Notes: generated by a model from the sequence alone, not told the origin. DNA of 64,000 nucleotides from Sarcomyxa edulis (GCA_009761415.1 QUOL01000005.1:310001-374000), one strand, 5' to 3'. Counted from the first letter of the stretch, positions 41,144 through 53,320 are shown. A program made the numbers and translations.

Positions 41144-41683
41144 AGTGGGGCGATTGTACGCTGATCTCATGTACCCTGAATAATGTTCTTGTCCAATACT
41201 TCAGAAGAGAAAAACCGTACGCATTGCGGTTGAGACTCGAAATAATGAATATGCTATCGATGGGGGGTAGCTGGAATATGCATACGACCGTGAGTGGGGA
41301 GAAGGTTCGTGGTAACACGTGATACACACGTGGTCATGTATAATCGGAGTGTGGCAGTGTGGCCTAGTATTCAGCCGCATCTGGCCAGTTGTCTTTCTCT
41401 TTCGCAATTGTACCGCCAGACAGACCATGGTCCAAGGTATAATCAAGCCTTGCCATTTTGCTTTCACAGATTTAGAACAATAGAATGCTAGGACCGTCGG
41501 AACCCCTCAAGAATATCTTCTTCTTGTTTTGTCGTTCAAGGCTTCACTTTTGTTCTGTCCTCGGGTCGTCTCCAGGTTGCCTAGCAATATGCTCCCTTTG
41601 TCTAGTTTCCTCATAATCCTTCTGCGAGACTTCCTAGGAGATCAAGACACTCAAAGAAACGACGTATTCAGGACATCTCAAGC
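41144..41683. other. Intergenic between tandem paralogues A1 and A2
   Basis: No gene or repeat is evident; it contains the presumed promoter of the second paralogue. Confidence 0.5.
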
Positions 41684-43123
41684 ATGTACAACTTTCAGAC
41701 TCGCGCTTCTTCGTTCCAAGGACCACACCATATAGGAATAGATCCCTCTGGATATCCTATGCCATCTCCGCTTCGTCATATTGCCTCAGATATTCTTCCT
41801 CACTCCCAGCGTGCGGCGGGTTCCCCGGACTCTCATTTTCAACCGAATACGAAAGGAGATGCTCGACGTCTCGGAAGACCTTCCAATAAACCCGAAAACT
41901 ACACATGGCGTCCAAACTTTCCAGGTCATCCTGATGACGGACGAATTATCTCCATAAACATGTTGAATGGTTCGTTCAGCTCATACTACGGTGGTGGGTA
42001 CACTCCGGCTGGAGTAGCCTACGACGACCCTCGTGGCTGGGATGAGAATCATCGCCGCGCTCGTTCGCATCATGCAGTTGTGCCAGACGATGTCTTGCGC
42101 CGTGATTCTGCGCTTTCCAGAAATCCGATCGTCCTTATCCCTCAAGAGAGGGTCAGCCCCCCTGGTGCAGTGTACGGCACTCAATCAGATCGTGACTCCG
42201 GAGCTAGAGAGATACCGGGCCGTACTGTTTCTACATCACCTGTATCGATACATCAGGCTGAGGTGCACGTACCGGACGCTGGTGTCTCGATGCCTCCTCA
42301 AACCTATGCACACAATACAAACCTGCGGCCCCAAGTCCCGTATGCTTTCCACGTCCCGACTCCCCTCTCACAACAAGAAGTACCTCACGACTTAGACTCT
42401 AAAGGTGTAGGCTCTACAAGGCTCATTCCTGATGCACCACTCACCGAGAGTCCATTACCGATGCTACACCACGAAATGCTGGCATCGGGGGTCTCTCCAC
42501 CAGGTCCATCAACTCTTCGTCATCGACTTCATGACATACTCGAAACAAACGAGTCTAGGGAAAACAACGACAATGATGATCATGCTACGTCAAGACTCGA
42601 ACGAGTGCATGCTCCGTCGCTAGACCGCCCTAGGCCACGGCGCAGTGAAGCAAATGTATATCCCGACAATAGGAACGAAGAAGTTCCTCAGGGATCTTTC
42701 GTACTGTCCACTGACTCTTCCGGCTCTGTTCTCCCTCAACATTCGCATGATCTCAGAGACCCACACACGCATTACCGTGATCCAAACGCACCGAACCGCA
42801 ACCGAGGGCCTGGACCATCTACTCGGTACAACCAAGATGCTGCCTCGAACCGACATGGAACTCGTGTACCTATTGTAAGTGAATTCTCAACATATCGGCG
42901 CACTCTGACAGCCTAACGTTCTATTCAGTACGGTGACACTCCCAACGCACCAGTACTTCCTGGTTATGACCTCTGCCCGATGCCTCTCCCTGGTCATAAA
43001 CCAAGAGGTTATCATCCTTCATATCGTCGTTCGCCGCATCCTCAGCACTTCGCTACTTCGACACCATCCAAAGCTCGTGGGCGTTTCAATCTGGCAAATT
43101 GGCTGAGGAGAGTCTGCGACTGA
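41684..43123 (+). CDS. Disordered protein of unknown function, paralogue A2
   Basis: Two exons, 41684-42874 and 42929-43123 (phase 0, GTAAGT donor); 461 aa. Starts MYNFQTRASSFQGPHH. Like A1 it is Ser/Pro/Arg/His-rich with few hydrophobic clusters. Its tail, RFNLANWLRRVCD, corresponds to the basic tryptophan segment of A1. Exon-intron layout is the same as A1 (long exon, one short intron, short last exon). No known domain. The conserved short ends within a diverged disordered body suggest binding motifs that are under selection. Possible secreted or nuclear roles cannot be told apart; I see no signal peptide. Confidence 0.6.
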
Positions 43124-43391
43124 GTTGCAAGTAAAGAGTGGATCATAATTTTTATTTGACCTACTTGCGCGTGTTCTATCCTCCCTTTCACATTACGATC
43201 CTACGACTCTACGATGCTGTTTATTACGATCCGAAATGAATTTTTGTACATGTACGCCTGATCGTGTGAAAGTTTTACATAACAACACATTTCCACGTCG
43301 CGTCAGCGTCGACGGGCAGGCTCACCACAACATTCAAGCCCGCCGTCCACGACCCGCAGTCCACGAATTACTTTTCTTGTAATTCTTAGCC

Positions 43392-44450
43392 ATGAATCTT
43401 TTCCGGTTACTAGGTATGTCACATCAAGGTTCCTGCCATCTCATTCTCGCTCACTTTTTACCCTGTCAAGGTGACTTGGCGCATTTGGCGTCCATATTCA
43501 TTTTGTTGCACAAGATTCAGACAACACGCTCATGTCGAGGTGCGTTCTCCAGCCTTCTATCTTTCGGATTATGGCTCAAACCGCACGCTTCACCTATACT
43601 AGGCATATCATTCAAAACGCAAGCACTTTACGCTGGAATTTTCGCAGCACGCTACCTTGATCTCTTTTGGCGTTGGGTTTCTCTTTACAACACGGTCATG
43701 AAAGTTTTCTTCATTGGTAGCAGCTGCTATATTCTTTACCTCATGAAATTCCGGTTCCGGTGAGTGCTTATTATCATTTCGGTCTCCCTGTGTTCAACGT
43801 TGCACATCCGTAGCCCAACCCAGGACCCTTCCATCGACACTTTCCGTATCGAATACCTGCTCGGCCCTTGCTTCTTGTTCTCCCTCCTCTTCAACTACCA
43901 TTTCACTCCATCAGAGATTGTCTGGTCCTTCTCCATCTTCCTGGAATCAGTTGCCATCCTCCCTCAACTTTTCATGCTCCAACGCACTGGCGAAGCCGAA
44001 ACTATAACAACGCATTACCTCGCGGCATTAGGCGTATACAGAGCTTTATATATACCTAATTGGATCTACAGGTGACAACCTTTCGTCCCCGTGTCTTCGT
44101 CGCAGTCTAACTTCCACCCTCTCAGATATTTCACAGAGGGCGTCATTGACCCCATCGCAGTAATAGCAGGGATAGTGCAGACTGGCCTTTATATCGACTT
44201 TTTCTACGTTTATGTGACAAAGTGAGTACTCTTGTTGGTTGAATCCTCTTGTTTTGGAGGCGTTCCATCGCCTCCTCAGTTTTGTGGTCGTCGCCATGCC
44301 TCCTCGAGATAATGCTTCGCGTTCTTTCTTTCCTATCTTTTCTCGTCCCTGTGATTTCGTATACAGAATCCATCGCTGACGACGATTTCTCCTCGTGCTT
44401 TCTTTCCAAAGAGTACTACAGGGCCAGAAATTCGAGCTTCCAGCATAATT
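43392..44450 (+). CDS. erd2: ER lumen protein-retaining receptor (HDEL/KDEL receptor)
   Basis: A spliced gene. Exons read [120 protein letters not shown] and [18 protein letters not shown], ending GQKFELPA. This is the complete seven-helix ERD2 family, which captures escaped ER residents with a C-terminal HDEL/KDEL signal in the Golgi and returns them by COPI vesicles. The final acceptor is placed at about 44413 so that the conserved VTKVLxGxKxxLPA end is restored. The normal family length of about 210 aa is kept. It is a housekeeping gene between lineage-specific ones. Confidence 0.93.
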
Positions 44451-45566
44451 GGAGAATGGAGCGGAGTTGAATATGTATCGCCATGGCTTGGTCCTAGCTT
44501 GGACAAACGAAACAGATATACAGATACGTATAGGGCCTGGTTATGTCTTCGTATTTTGTTTGTCTTTCTTGTCCTGCAAAATCATCAAAAGCTATATAGA
44601 TCGCGATACTGTCGACGGCAAAACAAGGAGGGAACCAGATGTCTGAGCCGGAAGAGGCCTCGGGTATTCAGTTGACCAGCGAAGTTGTTCGCAAATATGA
44701 TCGACGCATGATCAAATACAAACAACGCGCGACCACGAGACTCTGCAAAGGACGCGCTCGGAGACTCTGCAAAGGACGCGCTCGGACTTGCTCCAACACG
44801 TTTCTGCCACTTGTCCCTTGCTGCTCAAGCACTCTGACACTACTATTTGACCTCAACTCCAGGCCACCCACATTTCCTTCCAGTTTTGACACCGCCGATA
44901 TGAAACATTATACTTCCAGTCTTCCACGCGCACAAAAGGCCGGGGCTAACTCGACTGTACTGACTGACTATCTCTTTGCTTGTGTCGTGTCACTTTGCAT
45001 ATACAATGAGTCTGCGTATGTTTTATCGGAGTCTGAAATGAATGTGTCACGGTCATCTGGCTGGTATGGCCCACTTTTCTAATCGCTGTGCCACTCCCAA
45101 GTTCTGTACAATGCATCGTCAACACATTTAGAGGTAAGTCAAACAAGCTCTCCAGATCATCGGCGCTCTATGCGACACGACGCCTCTCAAGATGATCGTC
45201 TTACCTGAGATATGTGCCGAGGTTGTAGCTCAAACTCGGTCGGAGTGGAAGACATTGAAAGAGCCCCTTCGAAGAAAAAATCATGAATACGTCCTGAAAG
45301 CTGAGGGATACGGTGGCAGCCGCTGATTAAAGAGTGTGGTGACGAAATTTCAAATTTCCAAGAGAAAGCTCGAACAAAGAAGTTACAATTCAGGAAAACA
45401 TAAACACATTGAAGAGACGCGACCCGTCTCTGCTCTCCGAACATTCACCATACTTGTTGCTCTCCAAACAACAATTATTCAGTGCCACACACACTAAAGT
45501 CCATCCAGACATATCGTTTTCCATTTCGTCCCATCCTCGTGTCTCCTTCCTGATATTGGCTTGAAG
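44451..45566. other. Intergenic with a 24-bp tandem repeat
   Basis: No convincing gene. A 147-codon plus ORF (44639-45082) crosses the 24-bp repeat and lacks family features. Confidence 0.45.
44737..44784 (+). repeat. Two perfect 24-bp tandem units
   Basis: The unit GAGACTCTGCAAAGGACGCG plus CTCG occurs twice head to tail without a mismatch. This points to recent slippage or unequal exchange. In the plus ORF it would encode an eight-residue repeat, but that ORF is doubtful. Confidence 0.9.
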
Positions 45567-46604
45567 ATGCCCGCGTGTGCCACTCCAGACTTATTTGCCT
45601 CCGAAACGTTCAATGACTTCGCTCCAAGAGAGCATTGCAATAGTCCTGTCGAACAAATGAGATCGGACACTTATCCCAACATCGTTCTACGCGTAGACGA
45701 GGTTAGTAATCTGCATCACTGTTGAACACGAACATACCCGCTTGACATTTACGCGCCTGTCGTACAGAGCCTCGACGCGACACCCAACAATAATATGTGG
45801 GCTGCGCGGCCCTCATTCCACAGCAAGGTCTTGAATGCCCAGTGGCCATCCACAGTGTGGACCCCCCAGCCCACAGAGCTCCAAGAGGGACTCGCCATCA
45901 TCTTCCCAGATACAACCCGAACTCCCACAATGGGTGACTCTCAACACAAAGAAGGACTCATGGCATATCCACTAAGCTCGCAACCCGACGAAGGTTTCAC
46001 CAATCACTCGGGGCTTGCGAGATCAGGGATTATCTATGAAAATCCCTTTGTATCGAGGCCTCAAGAGATATATTCGCAGACACCGAAACTTCGTGGTGTC
46101 TCTTCGCCAGACTGGGGATGCAATGAACCTATCACCGGGCCTGCTACACATGAAAATCAGTCGGAAAGATCCCATCGTGACGAGGAGCAGAGTCGAAGAT
46201 CAGCACCAGAGAACTGCACGTTCTCAAGTCCTATGGGGGCGTCAGAGCTCCCAGAGCCCCAGCTACGTAATCTATGGGAGGCTCTATACGAGATCAAGAG
46301 GATCGCAGCGGCGACGGCACGTCGTGATATCGAGGACCAGCGCACTCATCTCGGAGAAACATTCGACAATGGTACGGTACCTTGGGTAGGCTTCTACGAC
46401 TGGCGTCTCTCGTCTGAAGCGTTTCATGAACGCGAAATAACGATCCAGCTTGTCAGCGAGTTGTATGATGCGTTAGTCACTGGGACTGGGATGTACACAC
46501 CACAATTCGTCGTGCCATACTGTCCTGTTCAACTAGTCCCGCCTACCCCAAATCAACGACTATTGCTCAGCATAGTGCTCACTGGAGAGGGTGGTAGATT
46601 CTGA
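45567..46604 (+). CDS. Protein of unknown function, paralogue B1
   Basis: Two exons, 45567-45701 and 45768-46604 (phase 0, GTTAGT donor); 323 aa. Starts MPACATPDLFASETFNDFAP. The middle is disordered. A helical segment (PEPQLRNLWEALYEIKRIAA) and a folded-looking part (VPWVGFYDWRLSSEAFHERE) come before the end, PTPNQRLLLSIVLTGEGGRF. The gene at 51242 shares the intron position and phase, the N-terminal ATPxxxA pattern, SLDATPN against DLDAALK after the intron, and the PNxRLLL tail. No known domain; function unknown. Confidence 0.6.
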
Positions 46605-48780
46605 GGGTGATGATGGTGGATAAGTCCGAGTCGGATTGGTTTCGTGACCGGCCGTCAAGCTCATTCGGACTTCGAATTTCTCTTTTCTTTCATCACGAAT
46701 TCACGATCTTGGCCTCTCTTCTTCTCGTTCGTTCAACTTGAATCATATTTTCCCTACTGTGCTCTGCTTTACGGATAGATCAACGCATATCCTTCTTGTA
46801 CAATTGTTAGTACTGTCAGCTTTCTTCCCGCACCTATTCTCCATCATTCAACTAGTTAACAGCTAGATTATTTGACATCTACCTAGATAGATATCAGACG
46901 GAATAGATGAACATACTGTTCCTTTTCTCATGCGAGAGCTCCTCTAGTTTCAGTTCTCCCATACAGTCGTCAAAGCTATCGCCGGAGTCAAGAGTCGTGG
47001 TCAGGTCGTGGTTTGTGGTCTCAGAACCTCCGCTCAAGTCCCGCATACAAAAACACAGGAGCTGAGCCAGTACTAGTATGGACTGACCTCATTTTTATGA
47101 TCACTAGCAGTTACCCGTGACTACGTCACGGCAAGCAGAATTGCGAGAAAAGTAGTATCAAGTGAATGGTTATATTTTATATGCAGCTCGTCATCGCGTC
47201 ATCCCGGAGCATGCGATGTACGTATAGCACATTGTGAGGATCGTAAACAAAGTAAATTGAGCGTGGGCAGAGCCCCCGCCCAGCCCGTGCCCCAATGAAT
47301 GTCCAAGATTACCAATGATCCTCGCCTGTGAAGGCAAGAGCACTGTTGTGCTGATATATGTTCTCTCTAACTTCAATATCCCGGTCCATATCTTCCAATT
47401 GGTACCAGGAGACACGTCAAAAGTGGAAAACGGAGTTGTCCATGGTCACTTTCCGAATGCCGGTGTTTTTCTCGACAAATCGGCAGCATCTTCTGTTATC
47501 CAATGCCACAGTGCGTTGAGTTTTCCCGTGGGCCATTACAATCGACATGAACTCACGTACGCGCATAAATCCGTTTGTTTTGTCGCGTTCTGTCGGGTCT
47601 AGGTAAGTAGTCATTACGGTCGAGGCTTTCTTGATTTTCTCGGCGGTGCGGTTGGCAATTCGGGGTAAGAGGCTAGTGATGCTTGGAGTCTGTGCAGCGA
47701 GATCCCGTGTGCACTGAGGGGTTGATGAGGTGCCTGTCAGAGATGTAGGTCAGATACCTCAATGTAAGCTAGTAGACTCATGATAGTCCGAACGAAATGC
47801 TCTTGCGCGCGTGCACATTCCCGTGTCTGTACTCTGTGACCAAGTTTCCGGCCTATCTAGCCCATTCGCGTACCCTACGAAGCCGGTTGAACATATATGT
47901 TTGCCTAGAGGACATGTAGCGATTAGTGTGATACTCGGTGAGGAAGTTAACTTACCATAGGTCCTCGAAGATGCTCGGGTGGAATTATGTCGATATATCC
48001 GCCGCATCGCTTATAGCTACCTCAACGCGAACCTAGTAACGCTGGAGCGAGTCGAAGAGATCTGTGAGGTCGTTATTAGCGTTATCGGTTCTAAAAACAC
48101 CGTGAGTTAGCGCTAGGAGAACCTATCTAGTTAAGTTACTCTTGCAACATAGCGAGCAATATCATGATATACATACTCTTGTTCTAGTTTACGGGGAGTT
48201 CACGTTCACAGTTGAGAGAGAGTGTGTGTGTGGAAATAAACAGTTAAGATTGCTATAATTGATGCTGCAAGACCCAAGAAAGAGATCTACAGAGAGAGTG
48301 TGTGTGTGTCGGATGAGAGCGGATGAGCGAAGATGAACGATGAGCGAGAGTGTGATCGTCAGCCAATCAGAACGACTTTTTGTCTCGGGCGTTTCGGGCA
48401 CATTTGAGCGTGCGAAAAGCAACTGTGTTTTATAGTATAGATTTCCCAGGTCGATGTCTATCGATTTTGGTCTGTAGACGCCGGACGGAACTATGCCATC
48501 GCAGGAACATCGATTTACTGCGCCATACCGCGTGGGCGCCCTGTTTTCTCTAGCCCCGACGATTCGAGTCTTCTTGAGTTTTTCAGGTTGGGTCGCTCGT
48601 GTTTCTTGTCCTTTTTTCTTCTTCTTCTAGCTCAATGGAGTCGTCCGCTGAACTTTTGAGACGCGCTGTGGACAGCTCGACGTGATGTCGGCACAGTTCG
48701 GTAAGCAGTCGTTATAAGTTCGTTCAGTCTCTGAGTCCTTCTCTAAAGTCTCTTGACAGTTTTCATTCTCAACAGATCCC
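46605..48780. other. Intergenic, 2.2 kb
   Basis: I found no supported gene. A GC-rich patch (47262-47295) and two copies of a GAGAGAGTGTGTGTGTG tract (about 48216-48232 and 48292-48310) are the only structures. It contains the promoter of terpene synthase 2. Confidence 0.45.
48216..48310. repeat. Pair of GAGAGAG(TG)n tracts
   Basis: GAGAGAGTGTGTGTGTG occurs twice with about 60 bases between them. Simple-sequence origin is likely. Confidence 0.75.
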
Positions 48781-49889
48781 ATGACGGTCCCACCTACTTC
48801 AGGACTCTGCTCGAACGACGTGGCAAGTCCAGAGTCTGACAATTGATTGCCTCACAAACTCATTCGATAATCACAGACTCCAGTCATTCGCCACGCCATA
48901 CAATCTTTCCTATCACGTTGCCGCATTCCATACCCTCCACCTGCCGTCGATCCCAAATTTGTGGAGATCTGTTTCGAAGCTGCCCTAGAGAGGGGCTTTC
49001 CACTTGTTGGGAAGGGCTCTCTCCGCCCGTTCATTCTAAAATGCAGCGTGATGAGCATCACCGCATACGCCCATATTCCAGACGAACGTATACGAATATT
49101 CATCACGTTGTACACCGCCGCTCTGGTCTATATGGATGACTTCTTCGAGCACGACGTCGAAGTCGTGCGTAACTTCAACCACCGCTTCTTGCAGAATCAG
49201 CCCCACGGTGATGGCGTTCAAGACGCTTTCGCTAGAATGCTCTTGATAGAACTCCCCACCCTTTACAACTGTCTCTTCTCCAACCTCATCACTACCTCAA
49301 CGTTGGATTACATCAATAGTCTATCTCTCGAACACGACACTCGGGGTATGAAGGTGGAATTCTCTGCTTTTTTGACCTCGTGTTTCGGAACAAGAAAAAC
49401 TCATCCGTAATTCTCCTCAGTTGTCGTCAGAAGCAGCAAATTACCCAGCGTTTTGCCGCAATATGTCTGGGGTATCACAGGCATACGCGCTCTTCGTCTT
49501 TCCACCCGATTTGCCTGTGCACTCCTACATACAGGCGTTACCAGATATCATAGGATTCGTCAATTATGTCAAGTGAGTTCTATGAAACCAGTGGGTTTAC
49601 AAAGCATCTCAACTAATTCTTGTTCCCGTCGATCAGCGACATACTTTCCCTCTATAAAGAGGAGCTCGTCGGCGACAGCGTTAACTATATATCATTGGTA
49701 GCTGTCATTCGAGACATCTCCAAAGTCAAGGCCCTGGTCGATCTCTGCGACGATGTTGTCGACGGCCACACGCGGTGCCTTCAGATTCTATCCGAAGACG
49801 CTTACGACGCATATTTGAGCTTCAGTCATGGATACGTCGAATTCCATGCTAGTCACGATCGATATAGGTTGAAGGAGCTTGAGTTGTAA
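48781..49889 (+). CDS. TRI5-type sesquiterpene synthase, copy 2
   Basis: Four exons: 48781-48822, 48877-49353, 49421-49572, 49637-49889; 307 aa, the same exon lengths as copy 1. Trichodiene-synthase family: Asp-rich motif YMDDFFEHD near residue 101, NSE motif NDILSLYKEEL with the Asn codon split across intron 3, and DRYRLKELEL at the end. The first intron is best read as GC-AG (GTG then GCAAGT); a GT donor four bases on would break the phase-0 join. Expected reaction: ionisation and cyclisation of farnesyl diphosphate. All catalytic motifs are intact. It is flanked by the B1 and B2 paralogues and followed by a terpene synthase relict. Confidence 0.9.
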
Positions 49890-50530
49890 TTCTGTTCGCA
49901 TATCTATAGAAGCTCTTCGACTTCATACCTCACCGCCGAGTAGAACAAAAACGGAATGCTAATTCTACTTCTTTCCCTATGCACGGTCTGTTTTTTTTGC
50001 GATGCCACTCAATTAGAACGGTGATTTCTTCTCGAATTTCATTGAAGCCACAGATATTGACCCGATGATTGCCTCTCTATCTCAGGTATGTGATAAACGC
50101 CCATCTGAAACGGCATCGGAGATCCTACCTGGGTAACACCTACTCAAGATTTTCACGGCAATAGGTGGTCCCAGAGCGGTGCCAACCCCGGCAAATCAAA
50201 CATGCTGCGGTCTCTAAGTCTCCTCGGAGAGGTGTTTTCTTCATTCGCCTACCTTTCTTTTCTTGGCTTGACAGGATGTACAGAAGGCGTATATACAATC
50301 TAGGGTTCTTTTTCAATTCTGAGAAGCGCTCTACCTTTCAACGGGATGTCGTATCACTTACGAGTAAGTCCATATTATGCAACATTCTCCTACGCTTTCT
50401 CTCAAAGTCGTGATGCACTTCAACTCCTCAGAGGGCTGTACAATAGGTGCAGTCTATCTAGGCACACGCTTAGATGATATGGCAAGCCCTCCCCACATTC
50501 TGATGTCCCATTTAAGCATGGGTACCCAAT
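49890..50530. other. Intergenic
   Basis: The 3' flank of terpene synthase 2. No gene seen. Confidence 0.5.
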
Positions 50531-50830
50531 AGTCCTGTTCCGGTCTCTGTCCTCCGCGACGTCCTCATTGCGTTGCCACATTTCAGACCCTCTGCAGGTT
50601 GTTGACCCTGATTTCGCGGACATACGATTTGGGGCTGCCTTCAAGAAGGTTCACGCTCACCGCTAAAAGCTCTTTAGTTTCTTGAAAATTGATAGCAGCT
50701 GATGTTGGCGACGCTCACGAGTGCGCGCTGCGGATCTTAACCCCCTCTTATCACACACGGCGCAGGACATATTGAGTTCAGGCGATTTTAAATATGGTCT
50801 GCCGCATGAATATAGAGTTGTATCTCGTTT
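50531..50830 (+). pseudogene. Internally deleted terpene synthase (TRI5-type) relict
   Basis: One frame reads LRCHISDPLQVVDPDFADIR followed by FGAA and stops at 50664-50666. It aligns with SRCRIPYPPPAVDPKFVEIC and FEAA of copy 2 (R, C, I, P, V-D-P, F, I, F, A-A kept). About 35 bases on, another frame reads AADVGDAHECALRILTPS, aligning with NNVADAHQRALRILSPS near the C-terminus of copy 3, then AQDILSSGDFKY, which resembles ALDAYARFSSGYVEF. The whole centre, including both metal motifs, is missing. It is a dead fourth copy. Confidence 0.7.
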
Positions 50831-51241
50831 CCGAGTCTTGGGTTTGATGACTCCCGACTTGAATGGATCATTTGGTGTCTACGCCGTGTTACTGGAGGTG
50901 TCAAGAGCGTCCTACGTGTGTGGCTTTCGTGATATTCTCTATCTGCTTCCATCTTGGTTATTCTGCTTTTTTCTGCCCAAGACGTGGGACAGAAATGTCA
51001 TATCTTCATCTAAGAGATGGTCGCAACCCTCATGCTAAAAAAAATCTGGGAGGATTGTGGACACGTTACTGGTCACAAAGATGATATTTCCAATTTAGGA
51101 AAACGTGAAAGACAAACGGAAACAAATCAACGCGTCTTTGCCTCCCCTGAACTAAACATATTCTTGACTCGCACATTCAGAACAACACTCCCAAACGAAT
51201 AGCTTTCAGAATCTCTCACTCCATCCTCTTCTATCTCGACA
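50831..51241. other. Intergenic
   Basis: The 5' flank of paralogue B2; only unsupported short ORFs. Confidence 0.45.
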
Positions 51242-52356
51242 ATGTCTGAATATGCCACCCCAAATTTTTTGGCCCTCGGCGAACCGTTCGCCATCCAGTC
51301 CACTCAAGGAGAGGACGGCAATTTCTCGTTCGAGCCACCGAAAGCATCCACGGATACAATCAAGAAACTATACATAGACAAGGTTAGTTATCATCATGCC
51401 ATCGAGCTTGAACATACCATTCAGATCTCTACGCATTCCGCATTACATAGGACCTCGATGCGGCTCTCAAGATCCCCCTGTGCACCCCGTGCATGCCATC
51501 CCACCTCTCTCCCAATGTCTCAACGACAACGACGTACCAAGCTTCCACATGGACTACCACGTATACAGAGCTTCGCGAGAGCAGTTTCGGCGCGTCCGAC
51601 ACCCAATGCCACAACACCAAAGTGATAAGTGCAGTGAACGCAGATCGTGGATCCCAAGGACATCGTGGATTCCCGGACTCGCAGGAACGAGAGTGTCCTG
51701 TAGACCATCGCGTTCTTGCCGAGACGGGGAATTCGCCAATAATCCTGAGATCAAGACCTCGTAGCACGGATGTTCAGGATGTTCCATTGTGGCCATCGAG
51801 GCTCCGGAGCGCGTCTCTACTGAATTTGAAAGAATCCTCGTGTGGGCCCGTGACGCCAGACTACGAATTGCAGGGATCGACCTATGGTGACGAGTATTCG
51901 GGATGTAGGACTGGGGACCCGGACCTGCACGATTCAGACATGGAGAACGATGAGAATGTTGCACCTGCTACAGAATTCGTCGTTGGTCAACTGAGGCGCA
52001 CCGAAGGAATCTTGTACCACCAAAAAGAGAACCCGGGTCGACGTATACCACTCAGCGTGCTGTACGAGTCGACCGTGACAGAGCGCCAGGCGATGCAGAC
52101 CCTCGAAAAGCCCAGAGGAATGGATCGTCTGCGGAAGAAGGCACCAAGACCGTTAGATATAGCTTTGATTAGCTACAAGAAGACTGACGTGCAGACGGTC
52201 ATCAAAGGGAACAATACAAACGATTCTCCGAGTCGATCAGACGATCCAGTGCATCGATTCAACCGTTCACCAATCTTTCACTGTCCTCCTCACCTCGAAC
52301 CAAAATCTCCGAATCGGCGGCTCTTGCTTGACATGTTGCTCGGGAGGAATAAATAG
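51242..52356 (+). CDS. Protein of unknown function, paralogue B2
   Basis: Two exons, 51242-51382 and 51451-52356 (phase 0, GTTAGT donor); 348 aa. Starts MSEYATPNFLALGEPFAIQS. Exon 2 opens DLDAALKIPLCTPCMPSHLS and is mostly disordered, with a charged segment (EFVVGQLRRTEGILYHQKEN) and Lys/Arg-rich RLRKKAPRPLDIALISYKK. It ends KSPNRRLLLDMLLGRNK, matching the PTPNQRLLLSIVL end of B1. The shared intron position, start and end make B1 and B2 paralogues. They flank terpene synthase 2 on both sides. Function unknown; the basic patches could bind nucleic acid, but that is speculation. Confidence 0.6.
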
Positions 52357-52542
52357 GCATGGTAGACGTACTCTGTCAGCCCGTATGGTAGTAATAAAAG
52401 TTACTGATCACGTTACTTTCGCCTTCTTTCTTCCATCTCGATCCCCAGATTCTCAATTCTTCTTTCATGTCTTATCGTCGACTCACAGTTGTACATACGA
52501 CACACACGCGTAGATTCTGAAGGCACTGACTTCTCTTGAAGA

Positions 52543-52605
52543 ATGGTGAACGCACTCCGCATTACTCGAAGAGCATACAGTACTCAAAGACTCGGAGTCT
52601 CCGAC
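52543..52605 (+). other. Short coding-like start cut by a transposon (possible mitochondrial presequence)
   Basis: ATG opens MVNALRITRRAYSTQRLGVS, which looks like a fungal mitochondrial targeting sequence (Arg-rich with RRAYST), directly at the outer transposon edge. Sequence after the element (58008 on) includes a reading frame MTASTSQKPVIKGEGQAYPW, but I could not join the two with good splice sites. It may be a disrupted small gene or a coincidence. Confidence 0.25.
52598..52605. repeat. Target site duplication of outer element (left)
   Basis: TCTCCGAC here recurs exactly at 58000-58007 on the other side of the element. Confidence 0.85.
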
Positions 52606-52724
52606 AGGCCCCGGGAAGCTCCACCAAGGGCTTGTCCGGCCAAACCTCCCAGATCAGGCCTCAAAAAGGCAAACTTTCGGGCTCAAATATGCAAAGTCGG
52701 ACAACCATGTATCGCAGTCACACC

Positions 52725-52732
52725 CTGTGGCC
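52725..52732. repeat. Target site duplication of hAT element (left)
   Basis: CTGTGGCC here is repeated exactly at 57693-57700. Confidence 0.95.
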
Positions 52733-53320
52733 TAGTGTTGCCACGGCTTGGCTCAAAGCCGCTAGCCGTCGAAGCCGAGCCGAAAATTAGCTAAGCCAAG
52801 TTGGCCACATGGCTACGACTTCGAGCAGCTCGGCTTCATCGGCTTGCGGCTTTTGCCGGCTGGCTCTCGGCTTGGCCGTGGCTCTGTCCCGATTTGGGTC
52901 AGAAATTTTGCAGAACCACGACTTTCCTCGTTCTCATGCTCATCGTCGTTCGTCGAGCTATCAATTGCTGTCTAGGATGACTCAAGCTCATCTACTCTCT
53001 ACGCATCCACCTATACTCCATATGTCAGCCTTGTGGAACCCCATAACCCAGATATGAGCAGATCTCTGAGTGTCACCAAGTACAGACACTCGAGATTCTG
53101 CGACATGATTCCTTGGGACAAATTCGAGGTGTGTTCCACCAAATTTTACCCCACTGTTGTATATAGAATCTGTTTCGTTTGACATCTCTCTCAGAGCTTT
53201 GTGAGCAGGGAGCCTATCAATCACATATATCTTTCTTGTATCTATCGAAACACATCCCGAATCGCGCATACGTGAGTACTTAGATCTTTATTACTTCAAC
53301 GTATATCGTTGACAGCCTCT

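Noticed and set aside
44639..45082. 147-codon ORF across the 24-bp repeat
   Set aside because: No family signal; length helped by the repeat; follows the ERD2 stop directly and is probably its 3' flank.
47190..48007. Possible gene or old transposon in a GC-rich intergenic patch
   Set aside because: Only short ORFs, no terminal repeats or target duplication found by eye.
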